From Bacillota bacterium (GTDB lineage: Bacteria > Bacillota > Clostridia > Christensenellales > UMGS416): a stretch of DNA of 64,000 bases. The notes under the pieces were generated by a model. That model made no database searches. It worked only from the letters and a program-made list of their open reading frames with translations, and was not told where the DNA came from. Positions within the stretch are counted from its first letter, which is position 1, and the number at the start of each line of letters is the position of its first letter. Positions 1 through 9,854 of this stretch are shown here, in pieces. A program made the translations under genes and the position numbers. The stretch covers positions 8,915 to 72,914 of the forward strand of contig JAEZSE010000045.1 of the NCBI GenBank assembly GCA_023421955.1. Reading direction: 5' to 3'.

Positions 1-1
1 G

Positions 2-352
2 CGGCACGACCCGCGCCCCGGCGGCGGATACACCGACGAACCCCTGTATTCCAGGATACAGGAGGTATACGCCCAATATTTCCGCCCCGAAACACCCTAT
101 ACGTGTAGCCTGGATTACGATGCCCGCGGGAAGTATGGGTTCACAGATTTGGAATGCCGTACTTATCATAAGACCAGGGAATACAATGCCGACGACTATG
201 TTTCCCTGATCGGCACCCATTCCGATCATTTGACGCTGCAGGAGCCATACCGCTCCAAGTTTTATGACGGCATCCGGGATGTTATATTGAGTGCCGACAA
301 CAAGATCACACTTTATGACAAGATCACATTATATCTGGCGAGGAAACCATGA
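2..352 (+). CDS. SAM-dependent methyltransferase, C-terminal part (5' end outside window)
   Basis: The frame is open from base 2, so the gene starts before the window. The visible 116 residues end in a segment typical of class I SAM-dependent methyltransferases: a tyrosine-rich stretch, a G-T-H-S-D-H turn, then a last strand ending I-T-L-Y-L-A-R-K-P. The Rossmann glycine loop is not in view, so substrate and catalytic competence cannot be judged. The stop codon overlaps the ATG of the acetyltransferase behind it (ATGA at 349-352), which implies translational coupling. Assignment to the methyltransferase class is by overall resemblance only. Confidence 0.6.
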   Translation, partial: RHDPRPGGGYTDEPLYSRIQEVYAQYFRPETPYTCSLDYDARGKYGFTDLECRTYHKTREYNADDYVSLIGTHSDHLTLQEPYRSKFYDGIRDVILSADNKITLYDKITLYLARKP

Positions 353-861
353 CTGCGCGGCTTGAGCAAAGCCAATTGGATGGCTATGAGTTTGTGTTGG
401 CAGAGCATGCGGATATCCCCGAAATCGTAGAGGTTTATCATAGCCTGGTGGGCACCCCTGGGTGCACGTGGGACTCTGAATATCCAAGCAGAAAGATGGC
501 GGAACTGGATGTTGGCAGCAACTCGCTGTATGTTCTGAAAAAGGACGGCAGGATCGTCGCTGTGGCGTCGGCGGGCGACTTTCAAGAGCTGGGGCATTTG
601 CAATGGTCGCCGGAAAAGCCCTGCGAACTGGCCAGGATCGGCGTGTTGCCAACGATGCAAGGGCGTGGGATCGGATCGGTCATTCTTCAGAAGATCATTG
701 AGGCGGCAAAACAAAAAGGGTATGACGGCATACGGATGCTGGTGAGCAAAACCAACCCCGCGGCCCTGGCGATGTATGAGAAAAATGGGTTTGCACGCTG
801 CGGCGAGGCTTTCATGTTCGGGAGGGATTTTTACTGTTACCAGATGAAATTTGCCCTGTAA
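349..861 (+). CDS. GNAT family N-acetyltransferase
   Basis: A 170-residue single-domain acetyltransferase that should move an acetyl group from acetyl-CoA to an amine; the substrate is unknown. The acetyl-CoA loop reads R-I-G-V-L-P-x-x-Q-G-R-G-I-G near residues 91-108. The C-terminal GNAT motif N-P-A-A-L-A-M-Y-E-K-N-G-F lies near residues 138-150. Length is normal for the family. The ATG overlaps the stop of the methyltransferase, so the two are probably one transcript. No regulatory site is visible between them. Confidence 0.85.
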   Translation: MTARLEQSQLDGYEFVLAEHADIPEIVEVYHSLVGTPGCTWDSEYPSRKMAELDVGSNSLYVLKKDGRIVAVASAGDFQELGHLQWSPEKPCELARIGVLPTMQGRGIGSVILQKIIEAAKQKGYDGIRMLVSKTNPAALAMYEKNGFARCGEAFMFGRDFYCYQMKFAL

Positions 862-893
862 GATCTCGGCATTAACACTTGCGGAGGTTTGGA

Positions 894-1481
894 TTGAAAA
901 ACAACATTATTATCGCCGGTGTGCCCCGCGCTGGCAAAAGCACAATTTCGCACATATTATCAAGAAAATTTGGATATCAGCATGTTAGTATGGATGCAAT
1001 CTGTGCCGGATTCGAACGGGTATTCCCAGAATTAGGAATCAACACCTCTGCGGATTTGCCTTCGTTTGAAATCCTACACAATATCAGCGGAAAAATTGCA
1101 CCGTTCATCAAAGCCATGATGGACAGTGGCGAATATGATGAGTTTCAACCCGGCATGGTCATGGATGTGTATCATTTATTGCCAGAAGACTATATGAGAT
1201 ATTTAGCCGGTGGAAATTGTGAGATTTTCTATTTCATTACTTCCGATGTAACGCCTGAAGAGCGCTTTTCTATCATGAGAACTTTTGATATGGATAAAGA
1301 TTGGACTGCTTATCAGTCGGATGAAGAGTTGCGGAAAGGATGCGCGGAGCTGATTGAAGAAAGCATATTCTTTAAGGAACAATGCATTAAGTGTAATTTG
1401 CCCTATTATGAGACAGCGAAGGATAGAGACAAAGTATTTGAACTCTTCATTCAGCAATTCTCAACAAAACTCCAGGACTAA
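894..1481 (+). CDS. P-loop NTPase, adenylate-kinase-like
   Basis: A 195-residue protein with a Walker A motif near the N-terminus (G-V-P-R-A-G-K-S-T). It resembles small nucleoside kinases or cytosolic AAA-type ATPases of unknown substrate. I chose the TTG at 894 because a GGAGG lies six to seven bases upstream; an in-frame TTG at 879 has no such site. It follows the GNAT gene after 32 bases and may share its transcript. It is more A+T-rich than its neighbours. The kinase role is inferred from the P-loop and size only. Confidence 0.7.
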   Translation: MKNNIIIAGVPRAGKSTISHILSRKFGYQHVSMDAICAGFERVFPELGINTSADLPSFEILHNISGKIAPFIKAMMDSGEYDEFQPGMVMDVYHLLPEDYMRYLAGGNCEIFYFITSDVTPEERFSIMRTFDMDKDWTAYQSDEELRKGCAELIEESIFFKEQCIKCNLPYYETAKDRDKVFELFIQQFSTKLQD

Positions 1482-1502
1482 GCAAACAACAATACAGTTG
1501 GA

Positions 1503-1523
1503 TGCCGCTCCGGCAGGAGCGGC
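1503..1523. terminator. GC-rich hairpin between convergent genes
   Basis: Perfect 8-bp stem GCCGCTCC/GGAGCGGC with a four-base loop, placed between the convergent P-loop and HTH genes. No T-run follows, so its role as a terminator is tentative. Confidence 0.4.
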
Positions 1524-1539
1524 AGGGGGAGTTTGCGGT

Positions 1540-2793
1540 CTACGCAACAAACCCAACTGCCTTCATCACATCACTGACCGCATCTCTGAAGATTTCATTG
1601 CAGCGGATGAGAATGTCCATGACCATTTTAGCCTTTTCTGCGTCCGGCTCCGTGTGCTTGGGGTCGTTCCAGGAGATGTTGATGATTTCCCAGGAATGCT
1701 CCTTGAGCATCTGATAACGGCTGATTGCAGAGTTGATGCTTTGTTGGTCGATGTCCTTGATAAACTCTTTGCACATGGTCAGGAACTGATAGGTGCTCAG
1801 ATGGCTTTCGTGCAGGATGCATTGCTGCGGGTAAAGGCCTTCCATGGTGCCGCCCTGAAGGAAGCTGATGTAGGTGCTATATCCGGCAGAACCATAGCCC
1901 ATGAACCGCCGGAAGGAATCCGGCGTTTCCTTGCTCACAAACTCCTGATGAGCCCACTTCCCGGTCATCATCAGGCAATAATTCCGCAGTGCGTTTCTGC
2001 ATGCGTCCTCAATGGAGAGCCGGTGCTCCAGGCGATGCAACAGCAACAGCTCCATGTCCGGTTTCAGCCAGTGGTCCATCGTTTCCATTTCATAAGGATT
2101 CATATTGCAGTTGGTTTCATCCTGGCCTTCTATGAACGCATGCGCACGGATTATCTGCCCGTCTCCGATGATGCCGGTGACAAACAGAAAGGCCGCGTTG
2201 TTCGTTTTGTCCTGGAGTAGCACGGGTAACCCCTTCCGGATCTGCGACCGCAGGATCGCCACCACTTCCTCAAACGGCTTTTCATTGGTCGAAACCAGTT
2301 GATAATCCAGGCCATAGATCCGGAAGCAGTCATGAATGAACTCGGCGTTGTAGTGGGAAAACCCGAAGGCCATCGTTGACAGCCCGGCTTGCAGGAAATA
2401 CTCCTGGTCGTCATTGACCTGATGGTTGTTGAAATTGCGCCGCTCCTCCAGGCCCAGAAAGAGTTTCAGCGCGGTCATGACCGCTGGAAAGGCCATGCTC
2501 CGCGGCCACCACGCGCCGGAATATGGGTCCACATCCGCATAGGGCAGCAGCATGTGCACATAGTTGGGCGCGATTACGCTGGTATGCTCAGGGTTCAGGA
2601 TGCTGTCAGCCGTGCAGCGCAACGTCTGGCATAGCAATGCCAGCATGGCCACCTCGGGCATTGCGTTGCCGTTTTCCCATTTGCTGACCGCCTGCGGGCT
2701 CACACCCATTTGTTCGGCCAGCTCTTCCTGTGTCAAACCCTTTTCCCTGCGAAGGGCAGCAATTCTCTGTCCTGCTTTGGTTGCGTTGAACAT
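1540..2793 (-). CDS. HTH-domain protein with large C-terminal domain (BtrH-like?)
   Basis: 417 residues. Residues 5-60 form a clear Xre-type helix-turn-helix (A-L-R-R-E-K-G-L-T-Q-E-E-L-A, then S-P-Q-A-V-S-K-W-E-N-G), so it should bind DNA. The remaining 350 residues are one globular domain that vaguely recalls the BtrH/cysteine-peptidase-like fold, with an H-A-F-I-E-G segment and tryptophan-rich patches. That part is unassigned. The start at 2793 has AAGGGG nine bases upstream; the alternative ATG at 2814 would put this site inside the gene. The promoter should lie between it and the divergent peptidase gene. It may be a one-component sensor. Confidence 0.7.
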   Translation of the reverse strand: MFNATKAGQRIAALRREKGLTQEELAEQMGVSPQAVSKWENGNAMPEVAMLALLCQTLRCTADSILNPEHTSVIAPNYVHMLLPYADVDPYSGAWWPRSMAFPAVMTALKLFLGLEERRNFNNHQVNDDQEYFLQAGLSTMAFGFSHYNAEFIHDCFRIYGLDYQLVSTNEKPFEEVVAILRSQIRKGLPVLLQDKTNNAAFLFVTGIIGDGQIIRAHAFIEGQDETNCNMNPYEMETMDHWLKPDMELLLLHRLEHRLSIEDACRNALRNYCLMMTGKWAHQEFVSKETPDSFRRFMGYGSAGYSTYISFLQGGTMEGLYPQQCILHESHLSTYQFLTMCKEFIKDIDQQSINSAISRYQMLKEHSWEIINISWNDPKHTEPDAEKAKMVMDILIRCNEIFRDAVSDVMKAVGFVA

Positions 2794-3004
2794 GGTGCGG
2801 CACCCCTTTCCCATGCCGATAGTGTATCATAAAGATTGTGAGAGTCCATGCATAACAGGTTGTTTTTTGTGGATGAACTCAACCTGAGGTTGAATACCAC
2901 AAGAAGGGCTGGCCCACTATTCCGGGCAACTGGGTTTGTGTATAATTCCTATAGTATGTAACATGATTGCTCATTCAGATAGATTATTGTTTTGGAGTAA
3001 CACA

Positions 3005-3610
3005 ATGGTTATTTTGACTTCCAATGGGTTGTCATCACAACAGCTAATTGATGAAACTAAAAAGTATATCAAAAATGATATGAAGACAGCAGCGATGATA
3101 ACGACAGCTTCTGAATATAAAGAGAAGGATCACAATGTTCCAAGGTTAACCAGCGAGCTGGAAGCTCTAGGACTTCTTGTCGAATATTTTGACATCGACA
3201 ACAAACCGGCAGCATTGCTGATAAATTATGATGTTATTCTTATACTTGGTGGTAATCCTTTCTATTTGCTTAAGCGGTTCAGGGAAGAGAATTGTAAACA
3301 GATTTTTGAAGAGATTAAGGATCACAAGCTCATTATCGGGATTAGTGCTGGTACTTTTGTTCTACAAGACTCCATTAATCTGGTAGCGCAGTATAGTCCT
3401 GAGATGAATCAGGGCATAAACCTTACCGACCTTAAAGGGTTGGGATTGGTAAATATTGAAGTCTTGCCACATTATTCAAGATATTTATCCAGATTTGAAA
3501 GATTCGAAGAACGGGCGCAAGAATACGAGCTGGCGTATAGATGCAAAATAGTTCGTCTAAATGATGGTCAAGGAATCTTTGTTTTTGATGACAACGTCTA
3601 CGTGGTTTGA
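3005..3610 (+). CDS. Peptidase E family (S51) protein
   Basis: 201 residues with the S51 fold hallmarks: L-G-G-N-P-F-Y-L-L near residue 80 and the nucleophile elbow G-I-S-A-G-T-F near residue 115, where Ser is the presumed catalytic residue. Family members cleave Asp-X dipeptides or act as cyanophycinase-like peptidases in the cytoplasm. The ATG at 3005 has TTGGAG seven bases upstream; the longer in-frame start at 2936 lacks a site. A TATAAT at 2941-2946 is a possible -10 box. The gene is A+T-rich compared with its neighbours. Confidence 0.8.
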   Translation: MVILTSNGLSSQQLIDETKKYIKNDMKTAAMITTASEYKEKDHNVPRLTSELEALGLLVEYFDIDNKPAALLINYDVILILGGNPFYLLKRFREENCKQIFEEIKDHKLIIGISAGTFVLQDSINLVAQYSPEMNQGINLTDLKGLGLVNIEVLPHYSRYLSRFERFEERAQEYELAYRCKIVRLNDGQGIFVFDDNVYVV

Positions 3611-3749
3611 TTTCAGGGCCTTTGGCATATGCAGGTTATGTAAATTCTTCCATAGAGTATAGACATTATGAGGATGGGAATTGCGTTTCTGTATGTATTC
3701 ACATATAATAAACCATACTATAAATGATCCCTGAAATGGAGGCACCCCC

Positions 3750-5090
3750 TTGGACGATCCGCTCCCTAGTCAATTGCTGCTGCAATTTGGTTTGATACTT
3801 CTCAATGCTTTTTTTGCCTGTACGGAAATTGCCGTTATCTCTTTGAATGACGCAAAACTGAAACGGGATGCCGAGGCCGGAAACAAGAAGGCCCAGCTTT
3901 TGGTGCGCCTGACCGGCCAGCCGGCCCGCTTTTTGGCCACCATCCAGGTGGGCATCACTTTTGCCGGCTTTTTGGGCAGCGCCTTTGCCGCCGACAACTT
4001 CTCCGACCGGCTGACCAAGTGGCTGGTGGAAATCGGCGTGACGCTGCCTACCGCCACGCTGGACACGATCTCGGTCATTGTAATCACGGTGGTGCTGTCC
4101 TTCTTCACACTGGTGCTGGGCGAGCTTGTGCCCAAGCGTATCGCGATGAAGAAGGCCGAGCCTATCGCAAAAGCCGTGGGCGGCATCATCTATTTCCTTT
4201 CCAAGGTTGCAGCACCGGCGGTGTGGCTGCTCACGGTCTCCACCAACGGCATCCTGCGCTTGCTGCGGATGAACCCCAACGCCGAAGAAGACAACGTGAC
4301 CGAGGAAGAGATCCGCATCATGGTGGACCTGGGCGAGGAGAAGGGGGCCATCGCGCCGGAGGAAGGCGAGATGATCGACAACGTGCTGGAGCTTGCCAAC
4401 AAGTCCGCCGTGGAGATCATGACACACCGCACTGACATGACCGTGCTGTGGATGGAAGACCCCGATGAAATTTGGGAAGACACCATCTGCGCGAGCGGCT
4501 ACTCCCGCTTCCCGGTGTGCGGCGAGAGCATGGACGACATCGTGGGCGTGCTGCATGTGCGCGACTTCTTCTGCGGCGCCCGCAACGGCAAGCCCCGCGA
4601 CCGCCACGAGATGCTGAACACGGCGCTGTTTGTGCCGGAGACGGTCTCCGCCGACGTGCTCTTTCGCGAGATGAAGAAGCGCCGTAGCCACATGGCCGTG
4701 GTGGTGGATGAATATGGCGGCACCAGCGGCGTGATCACGCTGGAAGACCTGCTGGAGCAGATCGTGGGCGACATTGAGGATGAACACGACACCGAGGAAC
4801 CGGACATCCAGACACTGGGCGAGAAGCACTGGCGGGTGCGCGGCACGATCAGCGTGGAGCAATTCGCTGAGGAGATGGGCGTGGCCTTCCCCGAGGGCGA
4901 GTATGAAACGCTGGGTGGCCTGATCTATGCGCAGATGAACAGCATCCCCGACGACGGCTCCCAGCCGGAGCTGGATTTGGCCGGGCTGCATTTGAAGGTG
5001 GATGAAATCGCCGACCACCGCATTGAGTGGGTGGATGTGACGGTGATTGAACAGCAGGAAGAGGAAGACGGGGAGAAGGGAACTGAGTAA
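3750..5090 (+). CDS. CNNM/CBS transport-type membrane protein (HlyC/CorC family)
   Basis: 446 residues in the order of this family: an N-terminal CNNM (DUF21) membrane domain to about residue 190, paired CBS domains near 205-330 with E-Y-G-G-T-S-G-V-I-T-L-E-D-L-L-E, and a C-terminal CorC_HlyC domain with R-V-R-G near 350. Relatives are linked to magnesium or cobalt efflux; the old hemolysin name is misleading. The TTG start at 3750 has GGAGG about eight bases upstream. It stands alone, with a repeat region behind it. Confidence 0.9.
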   Translation: MDDPLPSQLLLQFGLILLNAFFACTEIAVISLNDAKLKRDAEAGNKKAQLLVRLTGQPARFLATIQVGITFAGFLGSAFAADNFSDRLTKWLVEIGVTLPTATLDTISVIVITVVLSFFTLVLGELVPKRIAMKKAEPIAKAVGGIIYFLSKVAAPAVWLLTVSTNGILRLLRMNPNAEEDNVTEEEIRIMVDLGEEKGAIAPEEGEMIDNVLELANKSAVEIMTHRTDMTVLWMEDPDEIWEDTICASGYSRFPVCGESMDDIVGVLHVRDFFCGARNGKPRDRHEMLNTALFVPETVSADVLFREMKKRRSHMAVVVDEYGGTSGVITLEDLLEQIVGDIEDEHDTEEPDIQTLGEKHWRVRGTISVEQFAEEMGVAFPEGEYETLGGLIYAQMNSIPDDGSQPELDLAGLHLKVDEIADHRIEWVDVTVIEQQEEEDGEKGTE

Positions 5091-5138
5091 GGGCGATACT
5101 TTCTCGCAGGCTTTGTTTGTTGATATTGTTTAAGGGAT

Positions 5139-5256
5139 ACTCCCCCTGCCGCTTTGCGGCATCCCCCTCAAGAGGGGGACAAGTAGATCTCTGTTCAGGG
5201 TTCTGCTTGCCTCCCTCCTGAGGGAGGTGCCCCGAAGGGGCGGAGGGAGTTTTTTG
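5139..5256. repeat. REP-like palindromic repeat, family A (two units)
   Basis: Two adjacent imperfect palindromes, 5139-5180 and 5211-5249. They carry CCCCCTGCC...GGCATCCCCC and CTCCCTCC...GGAGGGAG arms; the second ends in a T-run. The same type recurs at 8621-8798, 9855-9925, 26284-26416 and 31547-31689, always between genes. Confidence 0.75.
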
Positions 5257-5294
5257 ACCCTTGATCCAAATCAGTTAGTTTATTGAGGAATCCT

Positions 5295-5843
5295 ATGAAT
5301 CCAGTGACCACCTCCGGCACCATCCCCCTTTCCACCGACCGCCTGCTGCTGCGCCGCTTCACCCTGGAAGACGCTGATGACATGCTGCGCCATTGGATTG
5401 CAGACCCCGAGGTGCAGCGCAACTACGGCGAACCCGTCTATCAGACGGAGCAGGCTGTGCGGGCGCTTCTGGCGCAGTGGATCAGCCGGTATGAGGATGG
5501 GGAGTTTTACCGCTGGGCGGTGGTGTGGAAGGAAACCAATGAATGCGTGGGGCAGATCGCCTTCTGCCGGGTTTATCCGGAGGAGACCACCGCCGAAGTG
5601 GAATATTGCGTGGGCCGGGCGTTTCAAGGCCGGGGCATTGCCACCGAGGCCCTGCGGGCGGTGATTGACTATGCGCTGGGGGAGGCGGGCCTTACGAGGG
5701 TGGAGGCATTCCACCGGGCAGCCAACCCGGCCTCCGGCCGTGTGCTGCAAAAGGCTGGGATGGTATTGGCCTGCACGGTGCGGCGTTTTGAGCTGGCCGG
5801 GCACAAGCCGGAGCAGGAAATATGCTATCGGGCGGAGGGATAA
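5295..5843 (+). CDS. GNAT acetyltransferase, RimJ/RimL type
   Basis: 182 residues. The N-terminus T-D-R-L-L-L-R-R-F-T-L-E-D-A-D is the usual opening of the RimJ/RimL-type GNAT group, which acetylates protein N-termini or small molecules. The acetyl-CoA loop G-R-A-F-Q-G-R-G-I-A-T-E-A-L is near residues 108-121 and A-N-P-A-S-G-R-V-L-Q-K-A-G-M near 142-155. The ATG at 5295 follows GAGGA by five bases. It is monocistronic between a repeat region and an A+T-rich small gene. The substrate cannot be inferred. Confidence 0.87.
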   Translation: MNPVTTSGTIPLSTDRLLLRRFTLEDADDMLRHWIADPEVQRNYGEPVYQTEQAVRALLAQWISRYEDGEFYRWAVVWKETNECVGQIAFCRVYPEETTAEVEYCVGRAFQGRGIATEALRAVIDYALGEAGLTRVEAFHRAANPASGRVLQKAGMVLACTVRRFELAGHKPEQEICYRAEG

Positions 5844-5894
5844 TCAGGAAGATGTGCTTCTGTGCAGTGTAAGAAAGATGAAGGGATATGCGCG

Positions 5895-6218
5895 ATGTAT
5901 GACAAGCTGATCAAAAAGCACTTTCTTTTTTTACTGCAGCATAAGTTTCAAATGAAACTGTATGACAAGAATGCAGAAACTGAGGCACATTTCCAATCTT
6001 CAACTTCTGCGATCAGTATTTTCATTCAAAGAGACCGTATGGAGGTGGTCGTCTCAAACAGGGGAGAACAAAGCAACCTGATTGTTTATTCAAAGATTGA
6101 TCCAACTGAAAGAGCGGTGCTTCAACAGCAGATCGAAGCAACAAATACAGTCGAACAGAAATTCGCTGCTTATGGTTCATTTATCGCAAGGCATCTGGAC
6201 AAAATCAATCACGCATAG
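5895..6218 (+). CDS. Hypothetical protein, 107 aa
   Basis: I do not recognise this protein. It is mixed alpha/beta in appearance, with alternating polar and hydrophobic residues in the middle (S-I-F-I-Q-R-D-R-M-E-V-V-V-S-N) and a helical C-terminus. There is no signal peptide or membrane segment. The ATG at 5895 is preceded by AAGGG at 5881. An in-frame ATG at 5862 exists but has no good ribosome site. It is A+T-rich relative to the acetyltransferase in front, suggesting separate ancestry. Confidence 0.55.
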   Translation: MYDKLIKKHFLFLLQHKFQMKLYDKNAETEAHFQSSTSAISIFIQRDRMEVVVSNRGEQSNLIVYSKIDPTERAVLQQQIEATNTVEQKFAAYGSFIARHLDKINHA

Positions 6219-6628
6219 CAACAGGAAGCTGCTGTGCCATATCATTGCATCATATTCAGCAGTTTGCCACATAGTGGCTACAGCCTTTAGCACCTTTGAA
6301 ACATATCGTTTTACGAATAATTTGAATGACAAAACGCAGTTGTTTTATCTTGTTGAAGTGTCACATGGATCACACTGAAAACCGGTGCCAGAGCAAGGAT
6401 TTCAGAGAAAAACGGGCCTTTTTGAGAATCATAGCGGCCAATTGCGGCCAATGATGCCTTTTGCAGGATAACGCGAAACTGTGCAGATTTTTTGAGCCAT
6501 GCTTCCCTGCATGCCCAATCACAGCAAATTCATGTCGAATTTCCAATTTTTCATATTGACGAACACCGTAGGTTATCCTATGATATGGGTCGTTATTCTG
6601 ACTGACCAGGAGTGTGATAAGGCGAGGA
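6219..6628 (+). other. Intergenic region upstream of the polyamine genes
   Basis: About 410 bases without a convincing gene. It contains a tandem GCGGCCAAT repeat near 6432-6452 and the strong promoter listed separately. No riboswitch-like structure was recognised. Confidence 0.5.
6556..6584 (+). promoter_or_regulatory. Sigma-70 type promoter of speD-speA
   Basis: TTGACG at 6556-6561, a 17-base spacer and TATGAT at 6579-6584. This is the best promoter in front of the polyamine genes, 45 bases from the speD start. Confidence 0.7.
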
Positions 6629-7048
6629 ATGTCTGAAAGACTGAAGCTGCATGGTTTTAACAATCTCACGAAAACCCTTTCCTTCAACATGTATGACCTC
6701 TGCTTTACCAGAACCGTGGAGGACCGGGACGCCTATATCAAATATATCGACGAAAGCTACAACGCAGAGAGGCTCACCGGCATCCTCGAGCATGTGACGC
6801 AAATCATCGGCGCCAATGTCGGCCTTTCGCCGGAGGCCGTTGTCGCCCATTTGGATAAAAGCCACATCACCGTGCACACCTATCCGGAAAAGACGTTCGA
6901 GCTGGACAATTACCTGTTTGGTTTCACCGAGAAGGAGATTCATCCAGGTGAGAGCAAGGAGATCGCAAGGAAACTCCGCCGCGAGATGGACGAGATCTTC
7001 TACGGCAGAAATTTGCCAGGCGGCAACCAAGGATGGTGGAAAGAATGA
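6629..7048 (+). CDS. speD: S-adenosylmethionine decarboxylase-like protein, internally shortened
   Basis: 139 residues. The N-terminus L-K-L-H-G-F-N-N-L-T-K-T-L-S-F matches the long enterobacterial-type SpeD. The cleavage motif H-L-D-K-S-H-I-T-V-H-T-Y-P-E is present with the pyruvoyl serine at residue 78, and the C-terminus R-E-M-D-E-I-F-Y-G-R-N also matches. The long form is about 264 residues (family knowledge). Here a block is missing before the cleavage motif, and a larger block is missing between T-Y-P-E and the Y-L-F near residue 96. The larger gap should contain the conserved catalytic cysteine. The product may therefore be unable to make decarboxylated SAM. The start at 6629 has AAGG six bases upstream, and the stop overlaps speA. 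Confidence 0.75.
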   Translation: MSERLKLHGFNNLTKTLSFNMYDLCFTRTVEDRDAYIKYIDESYNAERLTGILEHVTQIIGANVGLSPEAVVAHLDKSHITVHTYPEKTFELDNYLFGFTEKEIHPGESKEIARKLRREMDEIFYGRNLPGGNQGWWKE

Positions 7049-8487
7049 AGCACAATGTGACGCCGCTCTATTCGGCGCTGGAACAATACTCCAAGGCAGG
7101 CACCTATCATTTCGACGTGCCCGGCCACAAGAAGCGCATCGCGCTGGGCGGTGTGTTTGACAGGCGCATGATGCGCTTTGACGCCAACAGCACCCGGGGG
7201 CTGGATCTGCTGAGCAACCCCAGCGGCGTGATCGCCGAAGCCGAGGCGCTCATTGCCGACGCCTACAGCGCCGACGCCGCTTTCATGCTGGTGAACGGAT
7301 CTACCTGCGGCGTGCAGGCGATGATCCTGACGGCCTGCGGCCCCAGGGACAAGATCCTGATGCCCCGCAACGTGCACAAATCCGCCATCGGTGGCGTGAT
7401 CATGACCGGGTGCACCCCTGTCTTCATCGAGCCGGAGATCGACCACGAATTCGGCATCGTCAACGGCATGTCGTATGCCTCCGTGCTGAAGGCCATCCAG
7501 GAAAACCCGGACGCCAAGGCGCTGTTCATTGTGAACCCCACCTATTTCGGCGCGGTGTCAGACCTGAGGTCCATCATCCGGCTGTGCCACCGGAAGCGCA
7601 TTGCGGTGCTGGTGGACGAAGCCCATGGCGCCCACTTCCCCTTCCACCCGGACTTTCCGGACGAAGCGATGGCGCTGGGCGCCGATATGAGCACGGTGAG
7701 CATGCACAAGACCATCGGGTCGCTCACACAAAGCTCGGTGCTGCTGCTGAACGAGCGGCATTTCTGCCGGGCCGACGTGCGCTCGGCAATCAACCTGATG
7801 CAGACTACCAGCGCTTCCTACCTGCTGATGAGCAGCATGGACGTGGCGCGCAAAAAGCTGGTGCTCGAGGGCAAGACCCTCTATACCAATCTGCTGGCGC
7901 TGGTGGATGACGCCAAGGCCCGCATTTACAAGATCCCGGGGCTTGATGTGCTGAACCGTGACGATGTGAACGGCGCCGGCATGTATGATTATGACGAGAC
8001 CAAGATCGTCGTGCGGATGAACGAGCTGGGCATGACGGGGTTTGAGGCCTACGACATCCTGAAAAATGAATACAACATCCAGATGGAGCTGGCGGAGGCC
8101 TATGTGGTGCTGGCCGTCGTGGGTGTGGGCGACGATGAGGAGACGCTGAACCGGCTGGTGGACGCGCTGGAGGACATGAGCCGGCGCTTCTATGGCAAAC
8201 GGGAACCACTGACCGTGCAGATGGCAGGGTTCTTTGATAAGCCCAAGGCGGTCATCAACCCGCGGGACGCCTGGTATGCGCCCAAGCGCGTGGTGAAGCT
8301 GACCGAGAGCATCGGCGAAGTGAGCGGCGACTCATTGATGATCTACCCACCGGGAATCCCGCTGGTGATCCCCGGCGAGCGCATCACCGAGGCCATTGTG
8401 GATCACTACCGGTTCTACCTGAAGAACCACTGCAAGGTGCTGAGCGACGAGGATGAAGAGGGAGCAATCACAATACTGGGCGAGTGA
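7045..8487 (+). CDS. speA: Arginine/lysine/ornithine decarboxylase, PLP fold type I (likely arginine decarboxylase)
   Basis: 480 residues. This PLP enzyme should convert arginine to agmatine. The PLP-binding lysine is K222 in S-M-H-K-T-I-G-S-L-T-Q-S; the cofactor-pyridine aspartate is in D-E-A-H-G-A-H near 191. The N-terminus F-D-V-P-G-H-K-K is characteristic of the short Bacillus-type SpeA/YaaO group. Arginine is preferred as substrate because agmatinase and spermidine synthase lie downstream; lysine or ornithine cannot be excluded from sequence. The ATG at 7045 overlaps the speD stop. An in-frame ATG at 7033 is an alternative. Confidence 0.88.
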   Translation: MKHNVTPLYSALEQYSKAGTYHFDVPGHKKRIALGGVFDRRMMRFDANSTRGLDLLSNPSGVIAEAEALIADAYSADAAFMLVNGSTCGVQAMILTACGPRDKILMPRNVHKSAIGGVIMTGCTPVFIEPEIDHEFGIVNGMSYASVLKAIQENPDAKALFIVNPTYFGAVSDLRSIIRLCHRKRIAVLVDEAHGAHFPFHPDFPDEAMALGADMSTVSMHKTIGSLTQSSVLLLNERHFCRADVRSAINLMQTTSASYLLMSSMDVARKKLVLEGKTLYTNLLALVDDAKARIYKIPGLDVLNRDDVNGAGMYDYDETKIVVRMNELGMTGFEAYDILKNEYNIQMELAEAYVVLAVVGVGDDEETLNRLVDALEDMSRRFYGKREPLTVQMAGFFDKPKAVINPRDAWYAPKRVVKLTESIGEVSGDSLMIYPPGIPLVIPGERITEAIVDHYRFYLKNHCKVLSDEDEEGAITILGE

Positions 8488-8496
8488 ACTGAATAT

Positions 8497-8526
8497 GGGC
8501 GGGGGAAGCCCCCGCCCTTTTATTTT
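8497..8526 (+). terminator. Terminator after speA
   Basis: Stem GGGCGGGGG/CCCCCGCCC with a three-base loop followed by TTTTATTTT. It separates speD-speA from speE, unless read-through occurs. Confidence 0.9.
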
Positions 8527-8570
8527 CATCACGGGTTGGTATAATAATCCATAATTGGGTGAGTATCGCT

Positions 8571-8595
8571 GGCCGGGACGGAGCCCGGCCCCTAC
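8571..8595. repeat. REP-like repeat, family B
   Basis: Palindrome GGCCGGG...CCCGGCC followed by CCTAC. The same hairpin-plus-CCCCTAC design occurs at 29361-29383 and 31496-31524. Confidence 0.65.
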
Positions 8596-8620
8596 TGATA
8601 AGCTGAAACTTTGCAGTAGA

Positions 8621-8798
8621 TCCCCCCTGTCGCTGTGGCGACATCCCCCCTTAGCCGTCGGTGCTGAGCGCACCGACTTAAGGGAGGGTAGGGAGCGCCT
8701 CGAACAAGTGGGGATATCATCTCTTCTCCTTACCCTCCCTTAGCCGATACGGAGTAGCGGCGACTAAGGGGGGATGGCCTCGCAAGGCCAGGGGGGAT
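8621..8798. repeat. REP-like repeats, family A (two units)
   Basis: Units at 8621-8690 and 8730-8798 lie in opposite orientation, with CCCCCC...TTAG and CTAAGGGGGG arms. The roughly 420-base stretch between speA and speE holds these repeats and a G-rich tail, and no convincing gene. Confidence 0.75.
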
Positions 8799-8948
8799 AT
8801 TGGATTGTGCAGGGCGCTGCCCTGCTCACAGCACCCCCTCCCAATGGCAGCATCGATAGAGGCCATTGATTGGGCAGGGAGGGGGTAGGGGGTGGGTTCA
8901 TGATCATTGCCATGGTCTGTACAGCAGACCGATCCGGAGGTAGTTGCG

Positions 8949-9836
<888 letters not shown>

Positions 9837-9854
9837 TTTGTAGCCATTCCCGCC

